Below, piece after piece: positions 7,203-13,531 of a DNA stretch of 14,634 bases; position 1 is the first letter of the stretch, and each line of letters opens with the position of its first letter. The notes under the pieces were generated by a model. It saw only the letters and a program-made list of their open reading frames with translations. It was not told the origin of the DNA and made no database searches. Location of the stretch: contig CAMPAP010000084.1 of NCBI GenBank assembly GCA_946631935.1, positions 1 through 14,634 of the forward strand, given 5' to 3'. Both the position numbers and the translations under genes were made by a program. Source of the stretch: an uncultured Lachnospiraceae bacterium. GTDB lineage: Bacteria > Bacillota > Clostridia > Lachnospirales > Lachnospiraceae.

Positions 7203-7270
7203 TGAAACAGTGGCATAAGAACGTGGCATGAAGGAATAACGTGAAACGGCGGAACCGTCCCCGCGTTTCA
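7203..7270 (+). repeat. REP-like palindromic element between flgG and the rod-binding gene
   Basis: TGAAAC + GCGG (7242-7252, with G7248 bulged) pairs with CCGCGTTTCA (7261-7270) around an 8-nt loop: ten base pairs, with no T-run after it. The 20 bases 7251-7270, which include GAACCGTCCCC and GTTTCA, resemble from memory a palindrome scattered in many Clostridia and other Firmicutes and thought to be moved by REP-associated tyrosine transposases. Upstream, TGAAACAGTGG (7203-7213) repeats TGAAACGGCGG (7242-7252) at 9 of 11 bases, and GTGGCAT occurs at 7210-7216 and 7223-7229. The hairpin ends 2 nt before the GGGAG ribosome site of the next gene, so it could also affect translation or mRNA decay. 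Confidence 0.5.
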
Positions 7271-7283
7271 TAGGGAGAAATAA

Positions 7284-7706
7284 ATGGACATCGGTAATAT
7301 CTCAAATCTTACAGATTATTATAAATCGGTGACCGGTCAGAGCCAGTCTTCGAAGCTTGCAAATGAACTCTCCGGCAAAGCGGAAAATGCCAAGACCGAT
7401 GATGAGCTCATGGACGTATGTAAACAGTTCGAGAGCTATCTTCTTGAGCAGGTCTTCAAGAATATGGAGAAGACTGTCATGAAGAATACCGATGAGTCAA
7501 AGGATGCTTCCACCGAGAATCTCGTGGACTTCTTCAAGGAGCAGACCATTCAGGAACTTGCTACCCAGTCCACCGAAAAAAGCGGTCTGGGCCTTGCACA
7601 GCAGCTTTATGAGCAGCTTCGCAGAAACTACGGAATGGATGAAAATTACATTCCCGCAGATCAGGTTGCAAATCTTAACACAGCTAACGTTAAAACGGAG
7701 GACTGA
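7284..7706 (+). CDS. Stand-alone FlgJ-type rod-binding protein
   Basis: A 140-residue helical protein matching the N-terminal rod-binding domain of FlgJ: DELMDVCKQFESYLLEQVFKNMEKT (40-64, key residues F49, E50, L53, L54), then LVDFFKEQTIQELATQS (80-96) and GLGLAQQLYEQLRR (101-114). In this family the domain acts as a cap or scaffold for rod assembly. The C-terminal muramidase domain of proteobacterial FlgJ is absent, as is common in Firmicutes, so another hydrolase must open the wall. GGGAG (7273-7277) lies 6 nt before ATG. Position after the two rod genes supports the call. Its stop codon lies inside the predicted terminator stem region. Confidence 0.85.
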   Translation: MDIGNISNLTDYYKSVTGQSQSSKLANELSGKAENAKTDDELMDVCKQFESYLLEQVFKNMEKTVMKNTDESKDASTENLVDFFKEQTIQELATQSTEKSGLGLAQQLYEQLRRNYGMDENYIPADQVANLNTANVKTED

Positions 7707-7749
7707 CCTTAAGGTTTTTACAGGCTTGTACCGTCTTATCCGTTTTTTT
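7692..7749 (+). terminator. Probable terminator overlapping the end of the rod-binding gene
   Basis: AAAACGGA (7692-7699) pairs with TCCGTTTT (7739-7746), followed by more T (7 T in all, 7743-7749). Inner elements GAC (7701-7703)/GTC (7733-7735) and TACA (7719-7722)/TGTA (7727-7730) can add structure. The 5' arm lies in coding sequence, so ribosomes reaching the stop would disrupt it. The long internal loop makes this less certain than the terminator before mbl. Confidence 0.45.
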
Positions 7750-7782
7750 GTATTATCAATGATCTAAAAAGAGTATATTATC

Positions 7783-10020
7783 TTGGATTTTTCCGAAGAA
7801 CAGATCACACTCAAAGGTTATATCAAAAAAATACTTTTCAGAAGCGCTGACGGAAGGTACAGCGCTATTGTCATGTCCGCTGAAGAAGATGAAGAAACCA
7901 TCGTCGGATTCATGCCGGATCTTGGAGAGGGAGATAATGTAGAGGTCACAGGGCACTGGTTTGATCACCAAAAGTTTGGCATACAGTTTAAAGTCTCTTC
8001 ATATAAGATCATTCCTCCTGCGGATTCCCGGGCCATGGAAAGCTATCTTGCATCCGGCGCCATCCCCGGCCTTGGAGAAAAACTGGCCGCCCGCATAGTT
8101 TCAAAATTCGGGGACGATACCTTCAGGATCATAGAAGAAGAGCCTGAAAGGCTTGCGGAGATCAAGGGCATCAGTAAAAGAAAAGCCATGGAGATCGCCG
8201 TTGCCATGGAAGAAAAAAAGGATATGAGGGAGGCCATGGTCACAATGACTGAGCTTGGCCTTTCCCAGACCATGTCCGTAAGGATCTACGAAACCTACGG
8301 TTCTTCCTGTCTTGATATCTTCAGGACAAATCCTTACAAGCTTGCGGAAGATATCCGCGGAATAGGTTTTAAGACAGCCGACGAACTGGCTATCAGGCTT
8401 GGGATCTCACTTGATTCGGAGGACAGATGCTGCTGCGGGATCCTCTATGAGCTGCAGTACTATGTTCAGGAGGGGCACTGCTATACTCCGGAAGATCAGC
8501 TTATAAAGGGTGCAAAGGAGCTTCTTGGCCCTGCCTGCTGTGATGTAAAAAAATGCCTGGATGAACTGGTCCATGCCGGCAAGGTCAAAAGAGACGAAGA
8601 CCGGGTATATCTTCCTGCCTATTACTATGCAGAACTTTCCTGCGCAAGAATGCTGGTTGAAAAAAATGTGAAAATGGCTCCGGATATCCCGGGCCTTGAT
8701 AAAAAGATAGAAAAAGAGATAGTCTCAATAGCCCGGGAAAAGGGTTATGAAACTGATGATCTTCAGATAAGTGCCGTTAAGGAATGCATCAAAAACGGAC
8801 TTTTCATCCTGACGGGAGGTCCCGGAACAGGTAAGACCACCACCATCAATATAATCATCAACTACTTTATCGAGCAGGGAAATGACGTTGTTCTTGCTGC
8901 GCCTACGGGAAGGGCCGCAAAGAGGATGACGGAAGCTACCGGGTATGAAGCCACCACCATACACAGGCTTTTGGGAGTCGCTGCCATGACGGATGACTCC
9001 GGGACCGGTGTTATATTCCAGAAAAATGCTGATGAGCCCATTGAGGCTGATGTCATAATAATTGACGAAATGTCAATGGTTGATATCATGCTGTTTAAGG
9101 CGCTTTTAAGCGCCGTGCCCCCTTCATCCAGACTGATCCTTGTAGGGGATGCCTCACAGCTTCCCAGTGTAGGCGCCGGAAATGTTCTCAGTGATATATG
9201 CTCCTGTGATTTTTTCCATATCGTCAGGCTTGAAAAGATCTTCAGGCAGGATGAGACCAGCAATATCGTTATAAATGCCCATAAGATCGATGCCGGAGAA
9301 CATATTGAACTTTCGTCAACAACTAAGGATTTCATTTTCCTTGAAAGAAATGATGCGTCCGTGATCCGCCAGACCATCGGCTGGATGATCTCCGAAAAGC
9401 TTCCCTCCTATATCGGGTGTGACCCCATGGATATTCAGGTCCTTACTCCCATGAAGATCGGCAATATGGGTGCCACTTCTCTCAACAGATTTTTGCAGTC
9501 TGTTTTAAATCCCGCATCCCATGATAAAAAAGAGTACATGTTCAGGGATACTCTTTTCCGTGAAGGCGATAAGGTCATGCAGACAAAAAATGATTATAAG
9601 CTGGAGTGGAAGACCGATTCCCGTCTCGCTTCTCTTTCTGAAACAGGCGTCGGTGTGTTTAACGGAGACCTTGGAAGGATCCGCAGGATAAACGAATCCG
9701 CCGGCATCATTACCGTTCTTTTTGATGACGGAAGGGTTGCGGATTACCCCTTTTCGGAACTCGAGGAGTTAGATCTTTCATATTCCATGACAATACATAA
9801 ATCCCAGGGCAGCGAATATCCCGCGGTCATCATACCCCTTCTTGATATTTCGGCACCCCTTGTCTACAGAAATCTTCTTTATACCGGCATCACCAGAGCC
9901 AAAAACTGCGTGATCCTTCTCGGTGATTCCAACCTCGTAAATAAAATGATCGACACGAAAGGAAATAATGACAGAAAAAGTTCTTTTGCCGTTAGGCTGT
10001 CTGAAGCAAACAGCAGATAG
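7783..10020 (+). CDS. recD2: RecD2-type ATP-dependent DNA helicase (RecD/TraA family)
   Basis: A 745-residue SF1B 5'-3' helicase of the stand-alone RecD2 type, used in repair, mismatch correction and replication-fork upkeep without RecBC. The N-terminal OB-like domain starts LKGYIKKILFRSADGRYSAI. Helix-hairpin-helix repeats follow (ASGAIPGLGEKLAARIV; KGISKRKAMEIA; IRGIGFKTADELA). Then come Walker A GGPGTGKTTT (345-354), Walker B IIIDEMSMVD (425-434), VGDASQLPSVGAGNV, the UvrD-like C-terminal motif TIHKSQGSEYP (670-680) and motif VI YTGITRAK (700-707). TTG at 7783 is chosen because an in-frame TAA lies at 7765, no ATG or GTG precedes the conserved GYIKKI, and the next ATG (7873) would remove the OB strand. 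The ribosome site is weak (AGAG near 7769). comF overlaps its 3' end. Confidence 0.95.
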   Translation: MDFSEEQITLKGYIKKILFRSADGRYSAIVMSAEEDEETIVGFMPDLGEGDNVEVTGHWFDHQKFGIQFKVSSYKIIPPADSRAMESYLASGAIPGLGEKLAARIVSKFGDDTFRIIEEEPERLAEIKGISKRKAMEIAVAMEEKKDMREAMVTMTELGLSQTMSVRIYETYGSSCLDIFRTNPYKLAEDIRGIGFKTADELAIRLGISLDSEDRCCCGILYELQYYVQEGHCYTPEDQLIKGAKELLGPACCDVKKCLDELVHAGKVKRDEDRVYLPAYYYAELSCARMLVEKNVKMAPDIPGLDKKIEKEIVSIAREKGYETDDLQISAVKECIKNGLFILTGGPGTGKTTTINIIINYFIEQGNDVVLAAPTGRAAKRMTEATGYEATTIHRLLGVAAMTDDSGTGVIFQKNADEPIEADVIIIDEMSMVDIMLFKALLSAVPPSSRLILVGDASQLPSVGAGNVLSDICSCDFFHIVRLEKIFRQDETSNIVINAHKIDAGEHIELSSTTKDFIFLERNDASVIRQTIGWMISEKLPSYIGCDPMDIQVLTPMKIGNMGATSLNRFLQSVLNPASHDKKEYMFRDTLFREGDKVMQTKNDYKLEWKTDSRLASLSETGVGVFNGDLGRIRRINESAGIITVLFDDGRVADYPFSELEELDLSYSMTIHKSQGSEYPAVIIPLLDISAPLVYRNLLYTGITRAKNCVILLGDSNLVNKMIDTKGNNDRKSSFAVRLSEANSR

Positions 10021-10711
10021 ATTTGTAAACCTTACCTACCCTTTAAGGTGCCCGGTTTGCGACAGGCCGGTGTGGCCAAGGGGGCAGGGGATATGCCTTT
10101 TTTGTTTAAAAGACCTTAAGGCAATTGGTGACCCCGTATGTGAAAAATGCGGAAAAAAGCTCATGGTTGATACAGGACTTTGCCATGACTGCAAAGAAAA
10201 AAACCACATTTTTACAAGATGCAGAAGTGTCTTTGAATACTCCTCTGCAAAAGAGATGATCTACAGGTTCAAATATGCCGGGAGGCGTGAATATGCCCGG
10301 GTTTTTGCGTTTCTTACCGGCAAGATCCTTGCAGAGTATATCTTTGCCAATGACTTTGACTGCATAGTTTCCGTTCCCATATCCCGTAAGAGGCTTTTAA
10401 AAAGGGGCTATAACCAGGCAGAGGAGTACGGAAGAGAGCTTTCTGCACTAACCGGGATCCCTTTTTTTGACGACTCCGTAAGGAGGGTGAAAAACACTGC
10501 TCCCCTTAAATGCTTAAATCCCTCCCAGCGCCAAAAAAATCTTAAAAATGCTTTCAAGAAGGGCAAAAATGTAGTAAAATCTAAACGAATATTATTAGTC
10601 GATGATATATACACTACCGGGGCAACAATGGATGCCTGTGCCGGGATTTTACTTGAAAGCGGAGCATCCTGTGTATACGGGCTGACGCTGTCATCCGGTG
10701 CCGGAGTGTGA
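9968..10711 (+). CDS. comF: ComF family phosphoribosyltransferase-like protein
   Basis: A 247-residue ComFC/ComF protein. It has an N-terminal zinc region with CPVC (28-31), CLFC (43-46), CEKC (58-61) and CHDC (72-75). A type I phosphoribosyltransferase domain follows, with VSVPISRKRLLKRGYNQAEE (134-153), LNPSQRQKNLKNAF (183-196) and the PRPP-binding loop ILLVDDIYTTGAT (208-220). In competent bacteria ComF is a cytoplasmic partner for incoming single-stranded DNA, acting with the ComFA helicase and DprA. Here no comFA is adjacent and RecD2 is the upstream helicase. The gene starts 53 nt inside recD2, with AAAGGA (9958-9963) placed well before ATG, so the two are co-translated. The yvyF-type gene downstream matches B. 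subtilis comFC-yvyF. Confidence 0.92.
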   Translation: MTEKVLLPLGCLKQTADRFVNLTYPLRCPVCDRPVWPRGQGICLFCLKDLKAIGDPVCEKCGKKLMVDTGLCHDCKEKNHIFTRCRSVFEYSSAKEMIYRFKYAGRREYARVFAFLTGKILAEYIFANDFDCIVSVPISRKRLLKRGYNQAEEYGRELSALTGIPFFDDSVRRVKNTAPLKCLNPSQRQKNLKNAFKKGKNVVKSKRILLVDDIYTTGATMDACAGILLESGASCVYGLTLSSGAGV

Positions 10712-10716
10712 TTATT

Positions 10717-10722
10717 GGAGGG
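10717..10722 (+). promoter_or_regulatory. Ribosome binding site that fixes the yvyF start
   Basis: GGAGGG lies 6 nt before ATG 10729. The longer frame opens at GTG 10708, overlapping the comF stop, but that GTG has no such site and would put the Shine-Dalgarno inside the coding sequence. The ATG is therefore preferred. Confidence 0.8.
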
Positions 10723-10728
10723 TATGAT

Positions 10729-11136
10729 ATGAATGTAAAAAACTGTAAAGGCTGCGGTAAGCTGTTCAACTATCTTTCCGGGCCCCCTCTTTGCCCTTCA
10801 TGCAGGGAGGCAATGGAAGCCAAGTTCCAGGAGGTTAAGGCTTACATTCGTGAACATAAGGGTGTTGGAATTGCTGAAGTTGCCGAGGCATGTGCCGTTG
10901 ATGCAGGTCAGATCCGTCAGTGGCTCCGTGATGACAGGCTTGAGGTAACGGAAGATTCCGCCCTCATGCTTAACTGTGAGAGCTGCGGAGCGCCCATCAG
11001 AAGCGGAAGATTCTGCGACAGATGTAAGGCAAATGCGGTAAACGGATTCAATAACATTCTTAATGCAGGCAAGCCCGCTCCTCCCGTGAAAAAGGACACC
11101 AAGGATAGTCCCAAGATGCGTTTCCTTGATTCATGA
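10729..11136 (+). CDS. yvyF: YvyF-type flagellar operon zinc-ribbon/HTH protein
   Basis: A 135-residue cytoplasmic protein with two zinc-ribbon-like cysteine sets, CKGCG...CPSC at the N-terminus and CESCGAPI...CDRC towards the C-terminus. They flank a MerR-like helix-turn-helix core (VKAYIREHKGVGIAEVAEAC, then VDAGQIRQWLRDDRLEV). This is the architecture of the B. subtilis YvyF family (flagellar operon protein), encoded between comFC and flgM there. The same comF-yvyF adjacency here supports the assignment. A regulatory or chaperone role in late flagellar gene expression is likely but not certain. flgM, flgN and flgK are not visible downstream, so the usual operon is broken after this gene. 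The C-terminal about 20 residues are Lys/Pro-rich and probably disordered. Confidence 0.8.
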   Translation: MNVKNCKGCGKLFNYLSGPPLCPSCREAMEAKFQEVKAYIREHKGVGIAEVAEACAVDAGQIRQWLRDDRLEVTEDSALMLNCESCGAPIRSGRFCDRCKANAVNGFNNILNAGKPAPPVKKDTKDSPKMRFLDS

Positions 11137-11162
11137 TCTTATCGAATACTTAAACTTTTTAC

Positions 11163-11198
11163 ACCTGCCCGTTTAACTGCGGGCAGGTTGTGTTGTGA
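11163..11198 (+). terminator. GC-rich hairpin after yvyF, terminator-like without a clean T-run
   Basis: ACCTGCCCG (11163-11171) and CGGGCAGGT (11180-11188) form a perfect 9-bp stem with an 8-nt loop. What follows (TGTGTTGTG) is only moderately T-rich, so termination may be partial. It separates yvyF from the membrane-protein/cdaA block and ends about 12 nt before the next ribosome site. Confidence 0.55.
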
Positions 11199-11207
11199 GA
11201 AAAGGTA

Positions 11208-11597
11208 ATGCTTAACGAAGACAGGGTCATACTTATGACCAGGATGGCCGCATATGAGGCCGGTGAAGGAAAAAAGCACATGAACGTCGTCAGGTTTTTC
11301 AAGGGCGACTATGTAGCCGTGGGGATACTCAAGGCTATGGTCTGTGCCACCGTTTCCTATGCTCTGATCATCGGGCTTTATATCTATTACAATTTCGATG
11401 TCTTTCTCAGCAATATGTATGATATGGACATCCTTGAATTTGTCAGGGGTATTCTCATAAAGTACGCCTGGTTTTTGGGAATATACGTGCTGATCACCTA
11501 TATCGTCTGTACCATCAGATACAATTATTCCCGCAGAAAGTTAAAGAGATATTACAAGAACCTGTGGGTTCTCAAGAAGATGTACGATAAACAGTAA
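11208..11597 (+). CDS. Uncharacterised two-TM membrane protein
   Basis: A 129-residue protein I do not recognise. It has a charged N-terminus, two hydrophobic helices (about 36-61 and 82-103) joined by a short acidic loop (FDVFLSNMYDMD), and a very basic, aromatic C-terminal tail (RRKLKRYYKNLWVLKKMYDK, 109-128). By the positive-inside rule both ends should be cytoplasmic. The start is uncertain: ATG 11208 has AAAAGG only 2 nt away, whereas ATG 11235 has AGGG 8 nt upstream and would trim nine residues. It is 20 nt from the next membrane-protein gene, and the pair precedes cdaA. That suggests a shared transcript and possibly envelope or c-di-AMP-related work, but no function can be assigned. 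Confidence 0.75.
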   Translation: MLNEDRVILMTRMAAYEAGEGKKHMNVVRFFKGDYVAVGILKAMVCATVSYALIIGLYIYYNFDVFLSNMYDMDILEFVRGILIKYAWFLGIYVLITYIVCTIRYNYSRRKLKRYYKNLWVLKKMYDKQ

Positions 11598-11617
11598 GAA
11601 ATGGCAGATTAAACAAA

Positions 11618-12652
11618 ATGACACAGTTACTTGAGTTAAGGGACAACATAAAAAGTCTCTTCGCAAAATATGATGTTTTTATCTTTCCGGTTCTGAAGTT
11701 TCTTATGGCCATGGTCACCCTTTTGATGATCAATTCAAAGCTCGGATACATGAGCAGGCTTAACAATTTCGGTATTGTACTGATAATTGCGCTTGCATGC
11801 TCATTTCTTCCAAACGGCGCGATCCTCTTTTTTGCGGCGCTTGTTTCCATGGCACATGTTTTTGCCCTTTCCCCGGAAGTAGCCATCATCATTGCGGTCA
11901 TCTACATGCTGATCTACCTGCTTTATCTGAGATTCACACCATCAGAATCTCTCTGCATAGTTGCAACTCCCATAATGTTTGTCATGCATATTCCCTACGT
12001 TGTACCCGTTGTCATGGGACTTATAGGAGGCCCCGCGTCCGCTCTTTCCGTTGTATGCGGAGTCATTGTTTATTTTGCCCTTCACACAGTCACCGTTAAC
12101 GCAGCCAATGTGTCGGGAAATATCTCGGATCTTATGAGCGAGATCAGACTCATCATAGACTCCCTTCTTGGGAACAAGCAGATGATAGTCCTTGTTGTGG
12201 CTTTTGCGGTAGTTACCATCACCGTTTATGTAATAAGACGCCTTCCCATAGAGCATGCCTGGACACTTGCAGAGGCAAGCGGAGCGTTCTTCTGTATGCT
12301 CATCGTCCTTATAGGAGGCCTTGTCCAGAATGCGGGCTTTTCCATTATCGGTATACTCTTCGGATGCATCCTTTCCTTCGCCATCGGCAAGGTCATAGAA
12401 TTTTTCAGATTCTGCGTGGACTATACAAGGACAGAAAGGGTCCAGTTCGAGGATGATGACTATTACTATTTTGTCAAAGCGGTACCCAAGATGAATGTGG
12501 CCGCTCCAGAAAAAAAGGTAAAAAATATAAACCGTTCCCATAAAAGCTATGTGGCAAAGGGACGCAAAGAGCCTTCAGAGGAGATCTACGAGGATGAATA
12601 TGCCGAGGATTTCCTTATGACGGAAGACGACGATATCAAGATACGGAATTAA
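11618..12652 (+). CDS. Uncharacterised polytopic membrane protein with acidic cytoplasmic tail
   Basis: A 344-residue protein with about eight or nine hydrophobic segments (about 19-38, 50-64, 67-84, 87-104, 110-137, 141-160, 188-207, 221-236 and 240-263). A hydrophilic C-terminal tail of about 80 residues is first basic (EKKVKNINRSHKSYVAKGRK, 298-317) and then strongly acidic (EEIYEDEYAEDF and EDDDIK). There is no ATP-binding motif and no transporter signature I can name. It ends 6 nt before cdaA, which indicates co-expression with the diadenylate cyclase. It could be a membrane partner of CdaA/CdaR, a scaffold, or an unrelated transporter. No clear Shine-Dalgarno precedes ATG 11618. Confidence 0.82.
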   Translation: MTQLLELRDNIKSLFAKYDVFIFPVLKFLMAMVTLLMINSKLGYMSRLNNFGIVLIIALACSFLPNGAILFFAALVSMAHVFALSPEVAIIIAVIYMLIYLLYLRFTPSESLCIVATPIMFVMHIPYVVPVVMGLIGGPASALSVVCGVIVYFALHTVTVNAANVSGNISDLMSEIRLIIDSLLGNKQMIVLVVAFAVVTITVYVIRRLPIEHAWTLAEASGAFFCMLIVLIGGLVQNAGFSIIGILFGCILSFAIGKVIEFFRFCVDYTRTERVQFEDDDYYYFVKAVPKMNVAAPEKKVKNINRSHKSYVAKGRKEPSEEIYEDEYAEDFLMTEDDDIKIRN

Positions 12653-12658
12653 AAAAGA

Positions 12659-13531
12659 ATGCAGTTTTGGGACACAATAGTTACATATTTCAGGAATTTC
12701 AGCATGTATCTCGGCACCAGCCAGTGGCAGGATTACACCGAGATACTTATCATTGCCGTTCTGTTGTATTTTACGATGAAATGGATGCACAATACCCGTG
12801 CATGGTCACTTCTTAAAGGACTCCTGGTGATCCTTATCTTTGTGCTCTTTGCAAATGTTTTTCATATGGATACCATTCTCTGGCTGTCCAGTAACATCTT
12901 CCAGTTCGGTGTCATCGCCCTCATTGTTGTTCTCCAGCCGGAGCTCAGAAAAGCTCTTGAGACCCTTGGAAGAAGCAACATTCTCGGAAGCATCCTGTAT
13001 TTCAGCCAGCAGGCAGGGGATACGGTTTTGACCGACGATTCCATACGAGAGATAGTAAGGGCCTGCTCACAGATGGGCAGGGTAAGGACCGGAGCTCTGA
13101 TAGTCATCGAAAATAAAGAGTCCATTAACCGTATAGATGAGACCGGCATCAAGGTTGATGCGGAGATCACCAGCCAGCTTCTCATAAACATCTTCGAAAA
13201 AAACACTCCTCTCCACGACGGTGCAGTTACTGTCAGGAACAACAGAGTGTCTTCCGCAACCTGTTATCTTCCTCTTTCCCAGAGCGTCATGATAAGCAAG
13301 GATCTTGGTACCAGGCACAGAGCAGCCATGGGAATGAGTGAGGAATCAGACGCGGTAATAGTTGTTGTGTCCGAGGAGACCGGAAGGATCTCGGTTGCCC
13401 ACGACGGCGTTCTTGATGCCAATCTTACCGAGGAGACTCTTACCAGGATACTCTTATCCACAGTCGGAAGAAATCCTGAGGAAGAATCCGATAAGAATTC
13501 AAACAGAAAAAGGAGGCGCAAAAAATCATGA
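12659..13531 (+). CDS. cdaA: Diadenylate cyclase CdaA
   Basis: A 290-residue membrane-bound enzyme that condenses two ATP into c-di-AMP, which controls potassium and osmolyte uptake and wall homeostasis. Three N-terminal membrane segments (about 28-44, 50-69 and 78-92) are followed by a helical linker (LQPELRKALETLGR, 92-105) and the DAC domain: TGALIVIE (144-151), the DGA motif in TPLHDGAV (183-190) and the RHR motif in GTRHRAAMG (217-225). All catalytic signatures are present. The C-terminus is a Lys/Arg-rich tail (KNSNRKRRRKKS). cdaR follows with an ATGA overlap, the conserved cdaA-cdaR order; glmM, usual third member, would be outside the window. The start is 6 nt after the upstream stop and has only an A-rich ribosome site. 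Confidence 0.97.
   Translation: MQFWDTIVTYFRNFSMYLGTSQWQDYTEILIIAVLLYFTMKWMHNTRAWSLLKGLLVILIFVLFANVFHMDTILWLSSNIFQFGVIALIVVLQPELRKALETLGRSNILGSILYFSQQAGDTVLTDDSIREIVRACSQMGRVRTGALIVIENKESINRIDETGIKVDAEITSQLLINIFEKNTPLHDGAVTVRNNRVSSATCYLPLSQSVMISKDLGTRHRAAMGMSEESDAVIVVVSEETGRISVAHDGVLDANLTEETLTRILLSTVGRNPEEESDKNSNRKRRRKKS

Noticed and set aside
8862..9377. 171-codon ORF on the minus strand
   Set aside because: It is antisense to the RecD2 ATPase core, Ser-rich with no domain.
10708..10728. GTG start adding seven residues to the yvyF product
   Set aside because: GGAGGG sits inside this stretch, correctly spaced for ATG 10729, and the family begins near the first cysteine motif.
11942..12541. 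199-codon ORF on the minus strand
   Set aside because: It is the mirror of the polytopic membrane protein gene; the Asp/Tyr/Lys-rich content is what the complement of hydrophobic codons gives, and no ribosome site or motif supports it.
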